From: Demequina aestuarii | Lineage (GTDB): Bacteria; Actinomycetota; Actinomycetes; Actinomycetales; Demequinaceae | DNA: 64,000 nt | Assembly (NCBI RefSeq): GCF_000975095.1 | Contig: NZ_BBRD01000001.1 | Coordinates: 1,941,467-2,005,466 of the forward strand | Direction of reading: 5' to 3' | Shown here: positions 26,714 through 34,904 of the stretch, one piece after another | How positions within the stretch are numbered: the first letter of the stretch is position 1 | How the letters are laid out: the number at the start of each line of letters is the position of its first letter | Program-made: the position numbers and the translations under genes | Notes under the pieces: model-generated | The model's database searches: none | The model's input: only the letters and a program-made list of their open reading frames with translations | What the model was told of the DNA's origin: nothing

Positions 26714-28651
26714 ATGGCACTTCATTCCGGCATCGACCAGTCCGAGTTCTCCCCCACCGTGCGTCCGCAGGACGACTTCTTCCGCTACGTGAGCGGCCCC
26801 TGGGCGGAGTCGCACGTCATCCCGGACGACCGCGCCGCCGACGGCAGCTTCTACACGCTGCGCGACGAGGCGGAGAAGCACACCCGCGCGATCATCGAGG
26901 CCGCAGAGCCCGAGTCGCAGATCGGCGGGCTGTACGCGAGCTTCATGGACGTCGAGCGCGTCAATGCCTTGGGCACCACGCCGCTCGAAGAGGACTTCGT
27001 GGCAATCGCCGATGCGCAGGACCGCACCGCGCTCGCCGTCACCATGGGTGCGCTGCAGCGCACCGGAGTGGCCGGCGCCGTCGGCTACTACGTGTTCGCG
27101 GACAAGAACGACCCGGACACCAACGTGGTCTACCTGTCGCAGTACGGGCTCGGCCTTCCCGATGAGGCGTACTACCGCGAAGACGCTCACGCGGACACCC
27201 GCGAGAAGTATGTCGCGCACATCGACCGCATGGCGGAACTGACCGGCGTGGGCTTCACCGGGCAGGGCGTCATGGCGCTCGAGACGGCGCTCGCGAGCCA
27301 CCACTGGGACAACGTCAAGACCCGCGAGGCGGAGCTCACGCACAACCCGACCACGCTCGACCGGCTCGTCGCGGAGGCGCCCGGCTTCGACTGGCGGGCA
27401 TGGGCCGACGCGATCCACCTTCCCGAGGCCGCGCACGACCTGCTGATCGCCAGCGAGCCGAGCTTCTTCGAGGCGTTCGCGCAGCTGTGGGCCGAGACGG
27501 ACGTCGCGGACTGGCAGGCGTACCTGCGCTGGCGCGTGGTGAACTCTCGCGCGCCGTACCTCACGGAGGAGATCTCCCAGGCGAACTTCTCGTTCTACGG
27601 CACCGTCCTGTCCGGAGCCACGCAGCAGCGCGAGCGCTGGAAGCGCGGCGTGGGCTTCGTGGAGGCCGTGGCCGGCGAGCTGGTGGGCCAGGAGTACGTG
27701 AAGGCGCACTTCCCGCCCACCCACAAGGAGCACATGGATCGCCTGGTCGCGAACCTCATCGAGGCGTACCGGCAGTCCATCACCCAGCTGGACTGGATGA
27801 CGCCGTCGACCAAGCAGCGCGCGCTCGACAAGCTCGCGCAGTTCACGCCCAAGATCGGCTACCCCGAGAAGTGGCGCGACTTCACCGACCTCGAGGTGTC
27901 GCCGCATGACCTCGTGGGCAACATGCGCTCCTCCTCGACGTTCGACGAGGACTGGGAGTGGTCCAAGATCGGCAAGCCGGTGGACCGCTCCGAGTGGCTG
28001 ATGACGCCGCAGACGGTCAACGCGTACTACCTGCCGCTTGCCAACGAGATCGCCTTCCCTGCCGCGATCCTGCAGCCGCCGTTCTTCCACCCGGAGGCCG
28101 ACGACGCGGTCAACTACGGAGGCATCGGCTCCGTGATCGGCCACGAGATCGGCCACGGCTTCGACGACCAGGGCTCCAAGTACGACGGCCGCGGCAAGCT
28201 CGAGGACTGGTGGACCGAGGCCGACCGCGCCGCCTTCATGGAGCGCGCCAACCGCCTCATCGAGCAGTACAGCGGCTACTCGCCCCAGCAGCTGAGCGAC
28301 GAGCACGTGGTCAACGGCGCGCTCACCGTCGGCGAGAACATCGGCGACCTGGCGGGAGTCGAGATCGCGCTCAAGGCCTACGAGATCTCGCTCGGCCACC
28401 CCATCGCCGACGCCCCTGACGTCGACGGGCTCACCGCGACCCAGCGCTTCTTCATCGGGTACGCCCTCACCGAGCGCATGGTCACGCGAGACGAGGCGCT
28501 CGTCACGCGCCTGGCGATGGACCCCCACTCGCCCAGCGAGTTCCGCGTCAACGGCATCGTCCGCAACGTGGGCGCGTGGTACGAGGCCTTCGAGGTCACC
28601 GAGGAGGACGAGCTGTGGCTCGCCCCCGAGGCGCGCGTGAGCATCTGGTAG
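26714..28651 (+). CDS. M13-family zinc metallopeptidase (neprilysin/PepO-like)
   Basis: A 645-residue M13 endopeptidase. The zinc site is IGHEIGHGFDDQGS (HExxH), the third ligand is in VGENIGDLAGVEIA (ExxxD) and substrate-binding NAYY occurs as TVNAYYLPLANEIAFPAAIL. There is no signal peptide or membrane anchor, so it is cytoplasmic like PepO, and cleaves short peptides. It starts MALHSGIDQSEFSPTVRPQD, giving the usual DDFFRYVSGPW motif early. ATG 26714 follows a leaderless promoter. Confidence 0.94.
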   Translation: MALHSGIDQSEFSPTVRPQDDFFRYVSGPWAESHVIPDDRAADGSFYTLRDEAEKHTRAIIEAAEPESQIGGLYASFMDVERVNALGTTPLEEDFVAIADAQDRTALAVTMGALQRTGVAGAVGYYVFADKNDPDTNVVYLSQYGLGLPDEAYYREDAHADTREKYVAHIDRMAELTGVGFTGQGVMALETALASHHWDNVKTREAELTHNPTTLDRLVAEAPGFDWRAWADAIHLPEAAHDLLIASEPSFFEAFAQLWAETDVADWQAYLRWRVVNSRAPYLTEEISQANFSFYGTVLSGATQQRERWKRGVGFVEAVAGELVGQEYVKAHFPPTHKEHMDRLVANLIEAYRQSITQLDWMTPSTKQRALDKLAQFTPKIGYPEKWRDFTDLEVSPHDLVGNMRSSSTFDEDWEWSKIGKPVDRSEWLMTPQTVNAYYLPLANEIAFPAAILQPPFFHPEADDAVNYGGIGSVIGHEIGHGFDDQGSKYDGRGKLEDWWTEADRAAFMERANRLIEQYSGYSPQQLSDEHVVNGALTVGENIGDLAGVEIALKAYEISLGHPIADAPDVDGLTATQRFFIGYALTERMVTRDEALVTRLAMDPHSPSEFRVNGIVRNVGAWYEAFEVTEEDELWLAPEARVSIW

Positions 28652-28663
28652 CCACTCCGGGGT

Positions 28664-28669
28664 TACCCT
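28664..28669 (+). promoter_or_regulatory. TACCCT -10 box upstream of the Cys-rich peptide gene
   Basis: TACCCT would place the transcript start near 28676. That gives a 42-nt leader containing a small GCCCC/GGGGC hairpin and then AGGAGG. Confidence 0.45.
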
Positions 28670-28717
28670 GGATGCAGGCCCCGCTGTGGGGCTGTCGCCC
28701 ACCTCTAGGAGGCACGC

Positions 28718-28822
28718 ATGGCTGAGAAGCAGAGCATCGACCTGATCGACAAGGGCGCTGAGACGCCCGCCGCCGAGAACACCGGCGGATGCTGCGGCGG
28801 CAGCTGCGGCTGCGGCAACTAG
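28718..28822 (+). CDS. cysteine-rich 34-residue peptide
   Basis: A short reading frame with a strong AGGAGG site. The N-terminal half is polar and acidic (MAEKQSIDLIDKGAETPA) and the end is GGCCGGSCGCGN, four cysteines among glycines. It is followed at once by a strong terminator, so it is a one-gene transcript. No signal peptide, so it is likely cytoplasmic. The Cys/Gly tail suggests metal or thiol chemistry or a peptide to be modified; no modifying enzyme lies next to it. Family not recognised. Confidence 0.7.
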   Translation: MAEKQSIDLIDKGAETPAAENTGGCCGGSCGCGN

Positions 28823-28844
28823 TCGACCCAACAGTTCTAGACGG

Positions 28845-28880
28845 ACGGCGGGATCGGGCCTACGGGCCCGGTCCCGCCGT
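28845..28880 (+). terminator. terminator after the Cys-rich peptide
   Basis: ACGGCGGGATCGGGCC pairs with GGCCCGGTCCCGCCGT (one mismatch) around a 4-nt loop, 22 bp after the stop; the next gene ends on the other strand at 28928, so it may act both ways. Confidence 0.8.
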
Positions 28881-28927
28881 TCGCGTCTGTGGCGTTCGTG
28901 ACGACGACGGACGGCCGATGCGCGGGT

Positions 28928-30826
28928 TCAGTCGCGCTGTTCGGCCGCGAGACGCGCGAACAGACCGCCCGCAGTGGTGAGTTCGGCCGCGGTGCCGGAC
29001 TCGACGATGCGCCCGCCGTCGACCACGTGGATGACGTCCGCGTCGGCGATGGTGGACAGCCGATGCGCGACCACCAGGGTGGTGCGCCCTTCTGCGGCAC
29101 GGTCGAGGGCGACCTGGACGATGCGCTCGCTCACGGTGTCCAACGCGCTGGTCGCCTCGTCGAGGAGCAGCACCGGCGGGTCCTTGAGGAGCACGCGCGC
29201 GATTGCGATGCGCTGCTTCTCGCCGCCGGACAGCCGGTATCCCCGCTCCCCCACGACCGTGTCGTAGCCGTGCTCGAACCGCTGGATCTGGTCGTGGATG
29301 TTGGCGTCGCTGCACGCCTCGATGAGCTCGTCGTCGGTGGCGTCCGGCTTCGCGTAGCGCAGGTTCTCCGCGATGGTCGCGTGGAACAGGTATGTCTCCT
29401 GGCTGACCACACCGATCTTGTCCACGATCGACTCGTGGGTGAGCTCGCGCACGTCCGCTCCCGAGAACAGCACCGCCCCCGAGCTCGCCTCGTGGAGCCG
29501 TGCCGCCAAGTACACCACCGTGGTCTTGCCCGCTCCCGAGGGACCTACGAAGGCCACGGTCTGGCCCGGCTCCGCCACGAACGACACGCCATCCAAGGTG
29601 GGGACGGCATCGGCCGCCCCGTCGGGGTAGCGGAACGTGACGTCGCGGAACTCGATCCTGCCCACCGGGCCCGGCGCCTCGGCGGCGTCCCGCGCATCGG
29701 GCGCATCCACGATCGCCGGCGTCAGGTCCAGGTACTCGAAGATGCGGGCGAAGAGTGCGCGCGAGGTCTGCACCTCGAGGGCGACGCGCATGAGCGCCAT
29801 CAGTGGGAACAGCAGGCGCGCCTGGATGGCGGTGAACGCGACCACGGTGCCGGCGGTGATGGCGGGCTCGACGCCCTGGCCATTGGCGCGCGCGATGAGA
29901 ATCCCGGACGCCAGGTAGATGACCGCGGGCACGGAGCTCATGATCACTGTCACGACGCCGAAGAACCACTGCCCGGACATCGACAGTCGCACCTGCAGAC
30001 CGATCTGGTTCTGGTTCTCCGCACCGTAGCGCTCGGATTCGAGCCGCTGCCGGTTGTAGACCTTGGAGAGCAGGATGCCGCTGACCGACAGCGTCTCCTG
30101 GGTGATGGCGGTCATCTCGGACAGCGACTCCTGAGTGCTCGACGCGAGTCGCGCGCGCACCTGGCCCACCCGCCGTTGCACCACGACGAGCGCGGGCATG
30201 AGCACCACCGCGATCAGGGTGAGGCGCCAGTCCAGCAGAATCATGGCGACCAGCGACGCGAGCACGGTGACGGAGTTGCCGACGATGCTCGAGATGAACG
30301 TGGTGAGCACCCCGGACACGCCGCCCACGTCATTCTGGAGCCGCGACTGGATCACGCCGGTCTTGGTGCGCGTGAAGAAGGCGAGGTCCATCGACTGCAG
30401 TTTGTCGAACAGTCGCATGCGCAGGTCGCCGGTGACCCTGTTGCCGACCGACGCGGTCACGTACGTCTGCCACACGCCCAGCACTGCGACGGCCAAGAAG
30501 ATGGCGATCACGAGCGCCACCAGTTCGATCAGCAGCGTCACGTCAGGTCCGCCGGGCGGGAACAGCGCATCGTCGAAGATGCGCTCGACGATGAGGGGCG
30601 GGATCACGCCGGCCGATGCGGTGGTCACCACGAGAGCGGCGGTCAGCGCCAGCTGGCGCCGGTAGGGGGCGAAGAGGGCGCCCACGCGGCGCCACAGGTC
30701 GGGAATGTCGGGGGCATCGGCATTCGCGGCGCGCTGCGCCGACTCGTCGCGACCGGCGGTCCCTCGACCGTGACCGGCACCGCCCATCGCGGCGCGGCGC
30801 GATCCGGGGGGTGCGGGCAGGCTCAT
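28928..30826 (-). CDS. ABC-type exporter, fused membrane and ATPase domains
   Basis: A 632-residue half-transporter. Six membrane helices span about residues 55-340, with the coupling segment SMDLAFFTRTKTGVIQSRLQ. The nucleotide-binding domain has Walker A GPSGAGKTT, Q-loop VVSQETYLFHATI, signature LSGGEKQRIAIARVLL, Walker B VLLLDEATSALDT and H-loop VVAHRLSTIADADVI. It works as a dimer exporting lipids or drugs (MsbA/LmrA type); substrate unknown. ATG 30826 is preceded by TACGCT at 7 nt, so the mRNA is likely leaderless; the open frame to 30916 is not needed. Confidence 0.92.
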   Translation of the reverse strand: MSLPAPPGSRRAAMGGAGHGRGTAGRDESAQRAANADAPDIPDLWRRVGALFAPYRRQLALTAALVVTTASAGVIPPLIVERIFDDALFPPGGPDVTLLIELVALVIAIFLAVAVLGVWQTYVTASVGNRVTGDLRMRLFDKLQSMDLAFFTRTKTGVIQSRLQNDVGGVSGVLTTFISSIVGNSVTVLASLVAMILLDWRLTLIAVVLMPALVVVQRRVGQVRARLASSTQESLSEMTAITQETLSVSGILLSKVYNRQRLESERYGAENQNQIGLQVRLSMSGQWFFGVVTVIMSSVPAVIYLASGILIARANGQGVEPAITAGTVVAFTAIQARLLFPLMALMRVALEVQTSRALFARIFEYLDLTPAIVDAPDARDAAEAPGPVGRIEFRDVTFRYPDGAADAVPTLDGVSFVAEPGQTVAFVGPSGAGKTTVVYLAARLHEASSGAVLFSGADVRELTHESIVDKIGVVSQETYLFHATIAENLRYAKPDATDDELIEACSDANIHDQIQRFEHGYDTVVGERGYRLSGGEKQRIAIARVLLKDPPVLLLDEATSALDTVSERIVQVALDRAAEGRTTLVVAHRLSTIADADVIHVVDGGRIVESGTAAELTTAGGLFARLAAEQRD

Positions 30827-30833
30827 AGTCGCC

Positions 30834-30839
30834 AGCGTA
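30834..30839 (-). promoter_or_regulatory. TACGCT -10 box of a leaderless gene
   Basis: On the minus strand TACGCT ends 7 nt before ATG 30826 of the ABC exporter, with no ribosome site. Confidence 0.55.
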
Positions 30840-30957
30840 ATGCGCGCCGTGTCGTGGTCAGCGCTGCTGGCCCTGGATCCGGCGTCCGGCAACTCGCGCA
30901 CAACCAGGGGGAACAACAGCGAATGACGAGTTTCTTAACTTTGCGTGAAGCCCCTGC

Positions 30958-30963
30958 TAAAAT
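30958..30963 (+). promoter_or_regulatory. TAAAAT -10 box of a leaderless gene
   Basis: TAAAAT, close to the consensus TATAAT, ends 6 nt before ATG 30970; the AT-rich run upstream stands out in this genome. Confidence 0.65.
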
Positions 30964-30969
30964 CGACAG

Positions 30970-31839
30970 ATGGCGATCCACACTCCGGTGCACGACAGCG
31001 GGTACCTCTTTGGCGAGGGCTCCGTCCGTCTGCACCCTCGACGCGTCGTGGATCCGGCCCGCATCGACGTGCCGCTCGACACGATCCGGGCGGTCGGTCA
31101 GCCCCCCGCTATTCGCGGCCGCGCAACGGCCGAGCACTGGAGTGCCTCGCTGTACTGGCGCAAGGTCTCGCCGCGACTCACCCAGCGGTTCCTTGCCGCG
31201 GGCCTGAGCGCCGATGCCGTCACGGTGGGCGTGATCCTCACCGGCTGGATGGCTGCGCTGTCGTTGCTCATCCCGTCGATTGCCGGACCGCTCCTCGCGG
31301 CGGTGTTCGCCCAGTCGCAGATGCTCGTCGACGCCTCCGACGGCGAGGTCGCGCGCGTGCGAGGCACCTCCGGTCCACGCGGCGTGTTCCTCGACAAGAT
31401 TGCGCATTACACGACCGAGGGCCTGATTCCGATCACGCTCGGAGCCTCCGTGGCGATCTCGATGGGTGACGTGCTGCCCCTCGCACTCGGCGCCCTGCTC
31501 GGTTCGATGGTGCTGATGAACAAGCTCCTCAATGACGCGGTTCACGTCGCTCGCGGGGCCGTGGGCATGCCGAACGTTCCGGACTCCCACGAGGCTCGCG
31601 AGATCGGACGCCCGCTTCTCAGGCTCGCTCGCAAGGCCTTCAATCTGGTGCCGCTGCACCGCGTGTATCACTCGGTCGAGATGACGCACCTCATCCTCAT
31701 CGCCGCGCTCGTGCAGACCGTGGTGGGCGCGCCTGTGCTGTGGTGGACCCTCATCGCACTCGTGGCCATCACGCCCTTCGTCCTCGCGGGCCACTTCGTG
31801 GCGATCATGGCGTCGCCCAAGCTCCGCCCCATTCGCTGA
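30970..31839 (+). CDS. CDP-alcohol phosphatidyltransferase-family membrane protein with altered motif
   Basis: A 289-residue integral membrane protein. The family signature D-x2-DG-x2-AR-x8-G-x3-D-x3-D is nearly complete: DASDGEVARVRGTSGPRG then VFLDKIAH. The last aspartate, taken as the catalytic base in the family, is histidine (CAT at 31405-31407; Asp would be GAT). About six helices surround the motif. The usual reaction joins a CDP-activated lipid or alcohol to a second alcohol; activity here is uncertain, or this may be a subgroup that naturally uses His. Substrate unknown. Confidence 0.82.
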   Translation: MAIHTPVHDSGYLFGEGSVRLHPRRVVDPARIDVPLDTIRAVGQPPAIRGRATAEHWSASLYWRKVSPRLTQRFLAAGLSADAVTVGVILTGWMAALSLLIPSIAGPLLAAVFAQSQMLVDASDGEVARVRGTSGPRGVFLDKIAHYTTEGLIPITLGASVAISMGDVLPLALGALLGSMVLMNKLLNDAVHVARGAVGMPNVPDSHEAREIGRPLLRLARKAFNLVPLHRVYHSVEMTHLILIAALVQTVVGAPVLWWTLIALVAITPFVLAGHFVAIMASPKLRPIR

Positions 31840-31887
31840 CCGCCGCCTCGGACGCGCGTCGACCGCGCGCTCTGGCCGTGTGCTCCC

Positions 31888-31893
31888 TAGGGT
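31888..31893 (+). promoter_or_regulatory. TAGGGT -10 box of a leaderless gene
   Basis: TAGGGT ends 6 nt before ATG 31900, the same hexamer and spacing as at the M13 peptidase gene. Confidence 0.6.
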
Positions 31894-31899
31894 GGGCGC

Positions 31900-32895
31900 A
31901 TGACTCCCGATCCTGAGAACGGCTTCCCTGCGCTTGGTCACGACGTCGACGCCCGTGACCGCACCGGCCGCTCCCCCGCCCACGCCACGCCGATGCGCCC
32001 GCTGTCTGCCGCATCGACCGTGCTCGTGGGCGTGGTGTCCGCTGTGCTCGGGCTGGCGCCGTGGCTCGTCACTGGCATGACCCTGCCCCTGCAGAACATC
32101 TGGCAGACGGACACTCTCCCCGACGGCATGCCACTCGCGCTGCTGCCGCTCAGCCAGTACTCCCTGGTCGCATCGGTGGCGATGGTCGTGGTGGGCTCCG
32201 CTCTCGCGGGCGTGATCGGGCGACTCGCCGCGAGTCGTGGGCGACCAGTCCGCCTCTGGCTCATGGGGGCAGGGGCTGTCGCCGTGCAGGGCGTCGCTCT
32301 CGCCCAGACCGCCGTGGTGCTGCAGGGCGGGCTCGAGGACTCGACCCGGGCGCGGGTCTACCTCGCGGGCATGATCGCGGGAGTGTGCGTCGGCATCGTC
32401 GTGGGCCTCCTGGTGATGACCGGCCTGGGGCGGTCAGGCGTGGCGGGCACCACAGTGGCGCTCACGTTCGCGGCACTCGCCCTCGCTCAGTGGCTGCCGG
32501 TTCTGATCCACCCGATCGGCGCGATGCCCTCGTACGACACCCCGCAGCTCGTGTCCGACGCGGTGCGGTGGCTGCCCGTCCTCATCATCGCCGTGGCCAT
32601 CGGATGGTGCGGGGTGGCGACGGTCAGGCGCGCGGTCGCGAGTGTCGTGTCGCTCCTCGCGCTGTGGATCGTGCCCTCCGCCGTCGTCGCCTTCAACTAC
32701 GCTGTCGGCAGCCGCATCTACCTGCAGTATCCTTCCGAGCTCATCCCCGCGGGCACTCAGGTGTTCCGCAGCTCGTTGACATCGGCGGGGACCCCTCAGC
32801 ACATGCTCGTGGCCGTCGTCGTCGCGGTGATGGTGGGGATCGTGCTCTTTGCCGCGCGGAGCATGCGCGACACCCCCGCGGCCGACGCCGACTGA
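31900..32895 (+). CDS. multi-pass membrane protein of unknown function
   Basis: A 331-residue protein. A polar N-terminus of about 35 residues leads into roughly seven hydrophobic helices (first STVLVGVVSAVLGLAPWLVT, last HMLVAVVVAVMVGIVLFAAR). A longer extracytoplasmic loop between the last two helices contains YLQYPSELIPAGTQVF. No transporter or enzyme motif is visible and I do not recognise the family. It has its own leaderless promoter, so nothing links it to its neighbours. Confidence 0.8.
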   Translation: MTPDPENGFPALGHDVDARDRTGRSPAHATPMRPLSAASTVLVGVVSAVLGLAPWLVTGMTLPLQNIWQTDTLPDGMPLALLPLSQYSLVASVAMVVVGSALAGVIGRLAASRGRPVRLWLMGAGAVAVQGVALAQTAVVLQGGLEDSTRARVYLAGMIAGVCVGIVVGLLVMTGLGRSGVAGTTVALTFAALALAQWLPVLIHPIGAMPSYDTPQLVSDAVRWLPVLIIAVAIGWCGVATVRRAVASVVSLLALWIVPSAVVAFNYAVGSRIYLQYPSELIPAGTQVFRSSLTSAGTPQHMLVAVVVAVMVGIVLFAARSMRDTPAADAD

Positions 32896-32933
32896 GTCCT
32901 CGCGCCACACCGCCGGCCGTCAGAGCCGCGACC

Positions 32934-32939
32934 TAGAGT
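32934..32939 (+). promoter_or_regulatory. TAGAGT -10 box of a leaderless gene
   Basis: TAGAGT ends 6 nt before ATG 32946 of the pentapeptide-repeat gene. Confidence 0.6.
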
Positions 32940-32945
32940 GACGAC

Positions 32946-33611
32946 ATGCCGTTCCTGATCGCCCCACCCCGACCCGAGCCCGTGTCGCTCGCCCACCTGA
33001 CGCGCGCGGGTTCCTCCGACCTCGACGATGGCCCGCACTTCGACGATCTCGACCTGGCCGGGCTGGACTTCGGGAGCCGCGACCTGACCGACGCCGCGTT
33101 CACTGACTGCGATCTGAGCGGCGCACACCTGGGAGAGGCCACGCTGCGCGGGGTCGGCGTGACCGGCTGCCGTGCCGAGGCCCTCGCTGCGGCGTCGCTC
33201 GACGCTCCGGCGAGCCGATGGCGACGCTGCGAGATCACCCGCTCGCGCATCGGCGCCGCGGAGCTCCACAGCGGAGAATGGACGGAGTCCGTCATCACCG
33301 GCTGCAAGGTCGGATACCTGAACCTGCGCGGCTCGGAACTGAGGGACGTCGTGTTCGAGGACTGCGTGTTCGATGACCTCGACCTCATGGACGCGTCGCT
33401 GGCCCGCGTCGCTTTCCGGGGCTGCAGCGCCCGGACCCTGACCATCCGCCGGGCGAGCATGACGGACGTCGACATGCGCGGCCTCGAGTTCTCAGGTCTC
33501 GACGACGTGGAGTCACTGCGCGGAGCAGCCGTGTCGGGGCAGCAACTCATGGATCTGGCGCCCATGCTCGCCGCGCACCTGGGGGTCCTCGTCGACGACG
33601 CGGAGGCGTGA
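32946..33611 (+). CDS. pentapeptide-repeat protein
   Basis: A 221-residue soluble protein whose centre is built from A(D/N)LxX-like pentapeptides: LDLAGLDFGSRDLTDAAF, then CDLSGAHLGEATLRG, and later LNLRGSELRDVVFEDCVFDD and LMDASLARVAF. This predicts a right-handed quadrilateral beta-helix. Relatives such as MfpA and Qnr mimic DNA and protect gyrase from fluoroquinolones, but many pentapeptide proteins do other work. Length is near that of the Qnr group; no loop typical of Qnr is evident. Leaderless promoter upstream. Confidence 0.88.
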   Translation: MPFLIAPPRPEPVSLAHLTRAGSSDLDDGPHFDDLDLAGLDFGSRDLTDAAFTDCDLSGAHLGEATLRGVGVTGCRAEALAAASLDAPASRWRRCEITRSRIGAAELHSGEWTESVITGCKVGYLNLRGSELRDVVFEDCVFDDLDLMDASLARVAFRGCSARTLTIRRASMTDVDMRGLEFSGLDDVESLRGAAVSGQQLMDLAPMLAAHLGVLVDDAEA

Positions 33612-33660
33612 CCACGGCGACGCGCACCAGCGGGCCCGAGCGCCTGGGATGATGGGCGGC

Positions 33661-34158
33661 ATGTCCGCCGCCCCTCACGTCGCCTTCTACGAGCCCCGCA
33701 TCCCCGAGAACACCGGCGCCGCGATCCGGCTTTCGGCGGTGACCGGCTCTCACCTGCACCTCATCGAACCGCTGGGCTTCGACCTGTCCGAGCCCAAGCT
33801 GCGGCGCGCCGGGCTGGACTATCACGACCTCGCGACGGTCACCGTGCACCGCGACTTCGACGCGCTGCTGGACGCGATGCCGACGTCGCGGGTGTTCGCC
33901 TTCACCGCGCGCGCCACCACGATCTACGCCGACCTCGAGTACCGGCCCGACGACGTGCTGCTGTTCGGCCCCGAGCCCACGGGCCTGCCAGAGGAGGCCA
34001 TGACGCATGCCCGGATCACCGACCGCGTGAGGATTCCGATGCTGCCGGGCCGCCGGTCCCTGAACCTGTCCAACTCGGCCGCGTTGGTGACATATGAGGC
34101 GTGGCGCCAGGCGGGGTTCGGCGTCGAGACCGCACCGACCGGAGGAGACCCGTCATGA
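33661..34158 (+). CDS. trmL: tRNA (cytidine/uridine-34 2'-O)-methyltransferase, TrmL-like
   Basis: A 165-residue SPOUT methyltransferase. It opens HVAFYEPRIPENTGAAIRL (N-G asparagine/arginine motif) and has the SAM-binding trefoil knot LLFGPEPTGLPE, then VRIPMLPGRRSLNLSNSAAL (motif 3, with the catalytic arginine nearby in motif 1). TrmL methylates the wobble base of tRNA-Leu in Escherichia coli. ATG 33661 gives the family N-terminus; ATG 33649 is only four codons earlier. The stop overlaps the next gene's ATG (ATGA), so the two are co-translated. Confidence 0.92.
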   Translation: MSAAPHVAFYEPRIPENTGAAIRLSAVTGSHLHLIEPLGFDLSEPKLRRAGLDYHDLATVTVHRDFDALLDAMPTSRVFAFTARATTIYADLEYRPDDVLLFGPEPTGLPEEAMTHARITDRVRIPMLPGRRSLNLSNSAALVTYEAWRQAGFGVETAPTGGDPS

Positions 34159-34874
34159 GCGCACGCTTCGAGGAACTGGGATGGGGCCCGACGCCCATCG
34201 GTGAGGTGAGCCTGCGGCGGCGACTCGACCCGGTGACACGCGTGGACGTGTTCGAGGTCAAGCTGGGCGACGAGTGGCTGATGTCCAGTCAGTTCACCGT
34301 CGCGGAGGAGGCGCTCGCCCACCACGGCCTCGCGCGGCTGACCGACCGCGACGCCGATGTGGTGGTGGGCGGCCTCGGGCTCGGCTACACGGCCGCGAGC
34401 GCGCTCGAGCACGCCGCCGTCCGTGACCTCGCCGTCGTGGAACTGCTGGAGCCGGTCATCGAGTGGCACGAGAAGGGGCTCGTCCCCCTGGGACAGGTGC
34501 TGACGGCCGATGCGCGGTGCAGGTTTGTCCAGGGCGACTTCTTCGCGATGAGCCACGACGGCGGCTACGACCCCACGGCGCCGGACCGCACGTTCGACGC
34601 GGTGCTGCTGGACATCGACCATTCGCCCCGGCACGTGCTTGACGACGGCAGCGCCGGTTTCTACGGGCTCGAGGGCATGCGGGCCGTCGCCTCGCGGATC
34701 TCCCCCGGCGGGGTCTACGCGATGTGGTCCAACGACCCGCCGGACGCCCAGTACGTCGCCATCCTCGAGCAGGTGTTCGTGGACGTCGAGGCCGAGGTCA
34801 TCACGTTCCCCAACCCCCTCCAGGGCCGCGACGCCACCGCAACGATCTACCTGGCGTCGAAGCCGAGCGCGTAG
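34155..34874 (+). CDS. spermidine synthase-like (methyltransferase-fold) protein
   Basis: A 239-residue Rossmann-fold protein resembling polyamine aminopropyltransferases. It has nucleotide loop VVVGGLGLGYTAASAL, acidic strand end VVELLEPVIEWHEKG and an active-site-like DAVLLDIDHSPRH. The N-terminal oligomerisation strands seen in SpeE are short here. Many actinobacterial members of this group are not spermidine synthases. GGAGGAG precedes ATG 34155, which overlaps trmL by 4 bp; the coupling hints at a role in RNA or SAM metabolism but does not prove it. Confidence 0.75.
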   Translation: MSARFEELGWGPTPIGEVSLRRRLDPVTRVDVFEVKLGDEWLMSSQFTVAEEALAHHGLARLTDRDADVVVGGLGLGYTAASALEHAAVRDLAVVELLEPVIEWHEKGLVPLGQVLTADARCRFVQGDFFAMSHDGGYDPTAPDRTFDAVLLDIDHSPRHVLDDGSAGFYGLEGMRAVASRISPGGVYAMWSNDPPDAQYVAILEQVFVDVEAEVITFPNPLQGRDATATIYLASKPSA

Positions 34875-34904
34875 CGCCCAGGCCCGCTGGCGCCGTCCGT
34901 CTGG

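Noticed and set aside
26426-28831. 801-codon open frame antisense to the M13 peptidase
   Set aside because: Shadow frame; it also overlaps rpiB and the Cys-rich peptide gene, both better supported.
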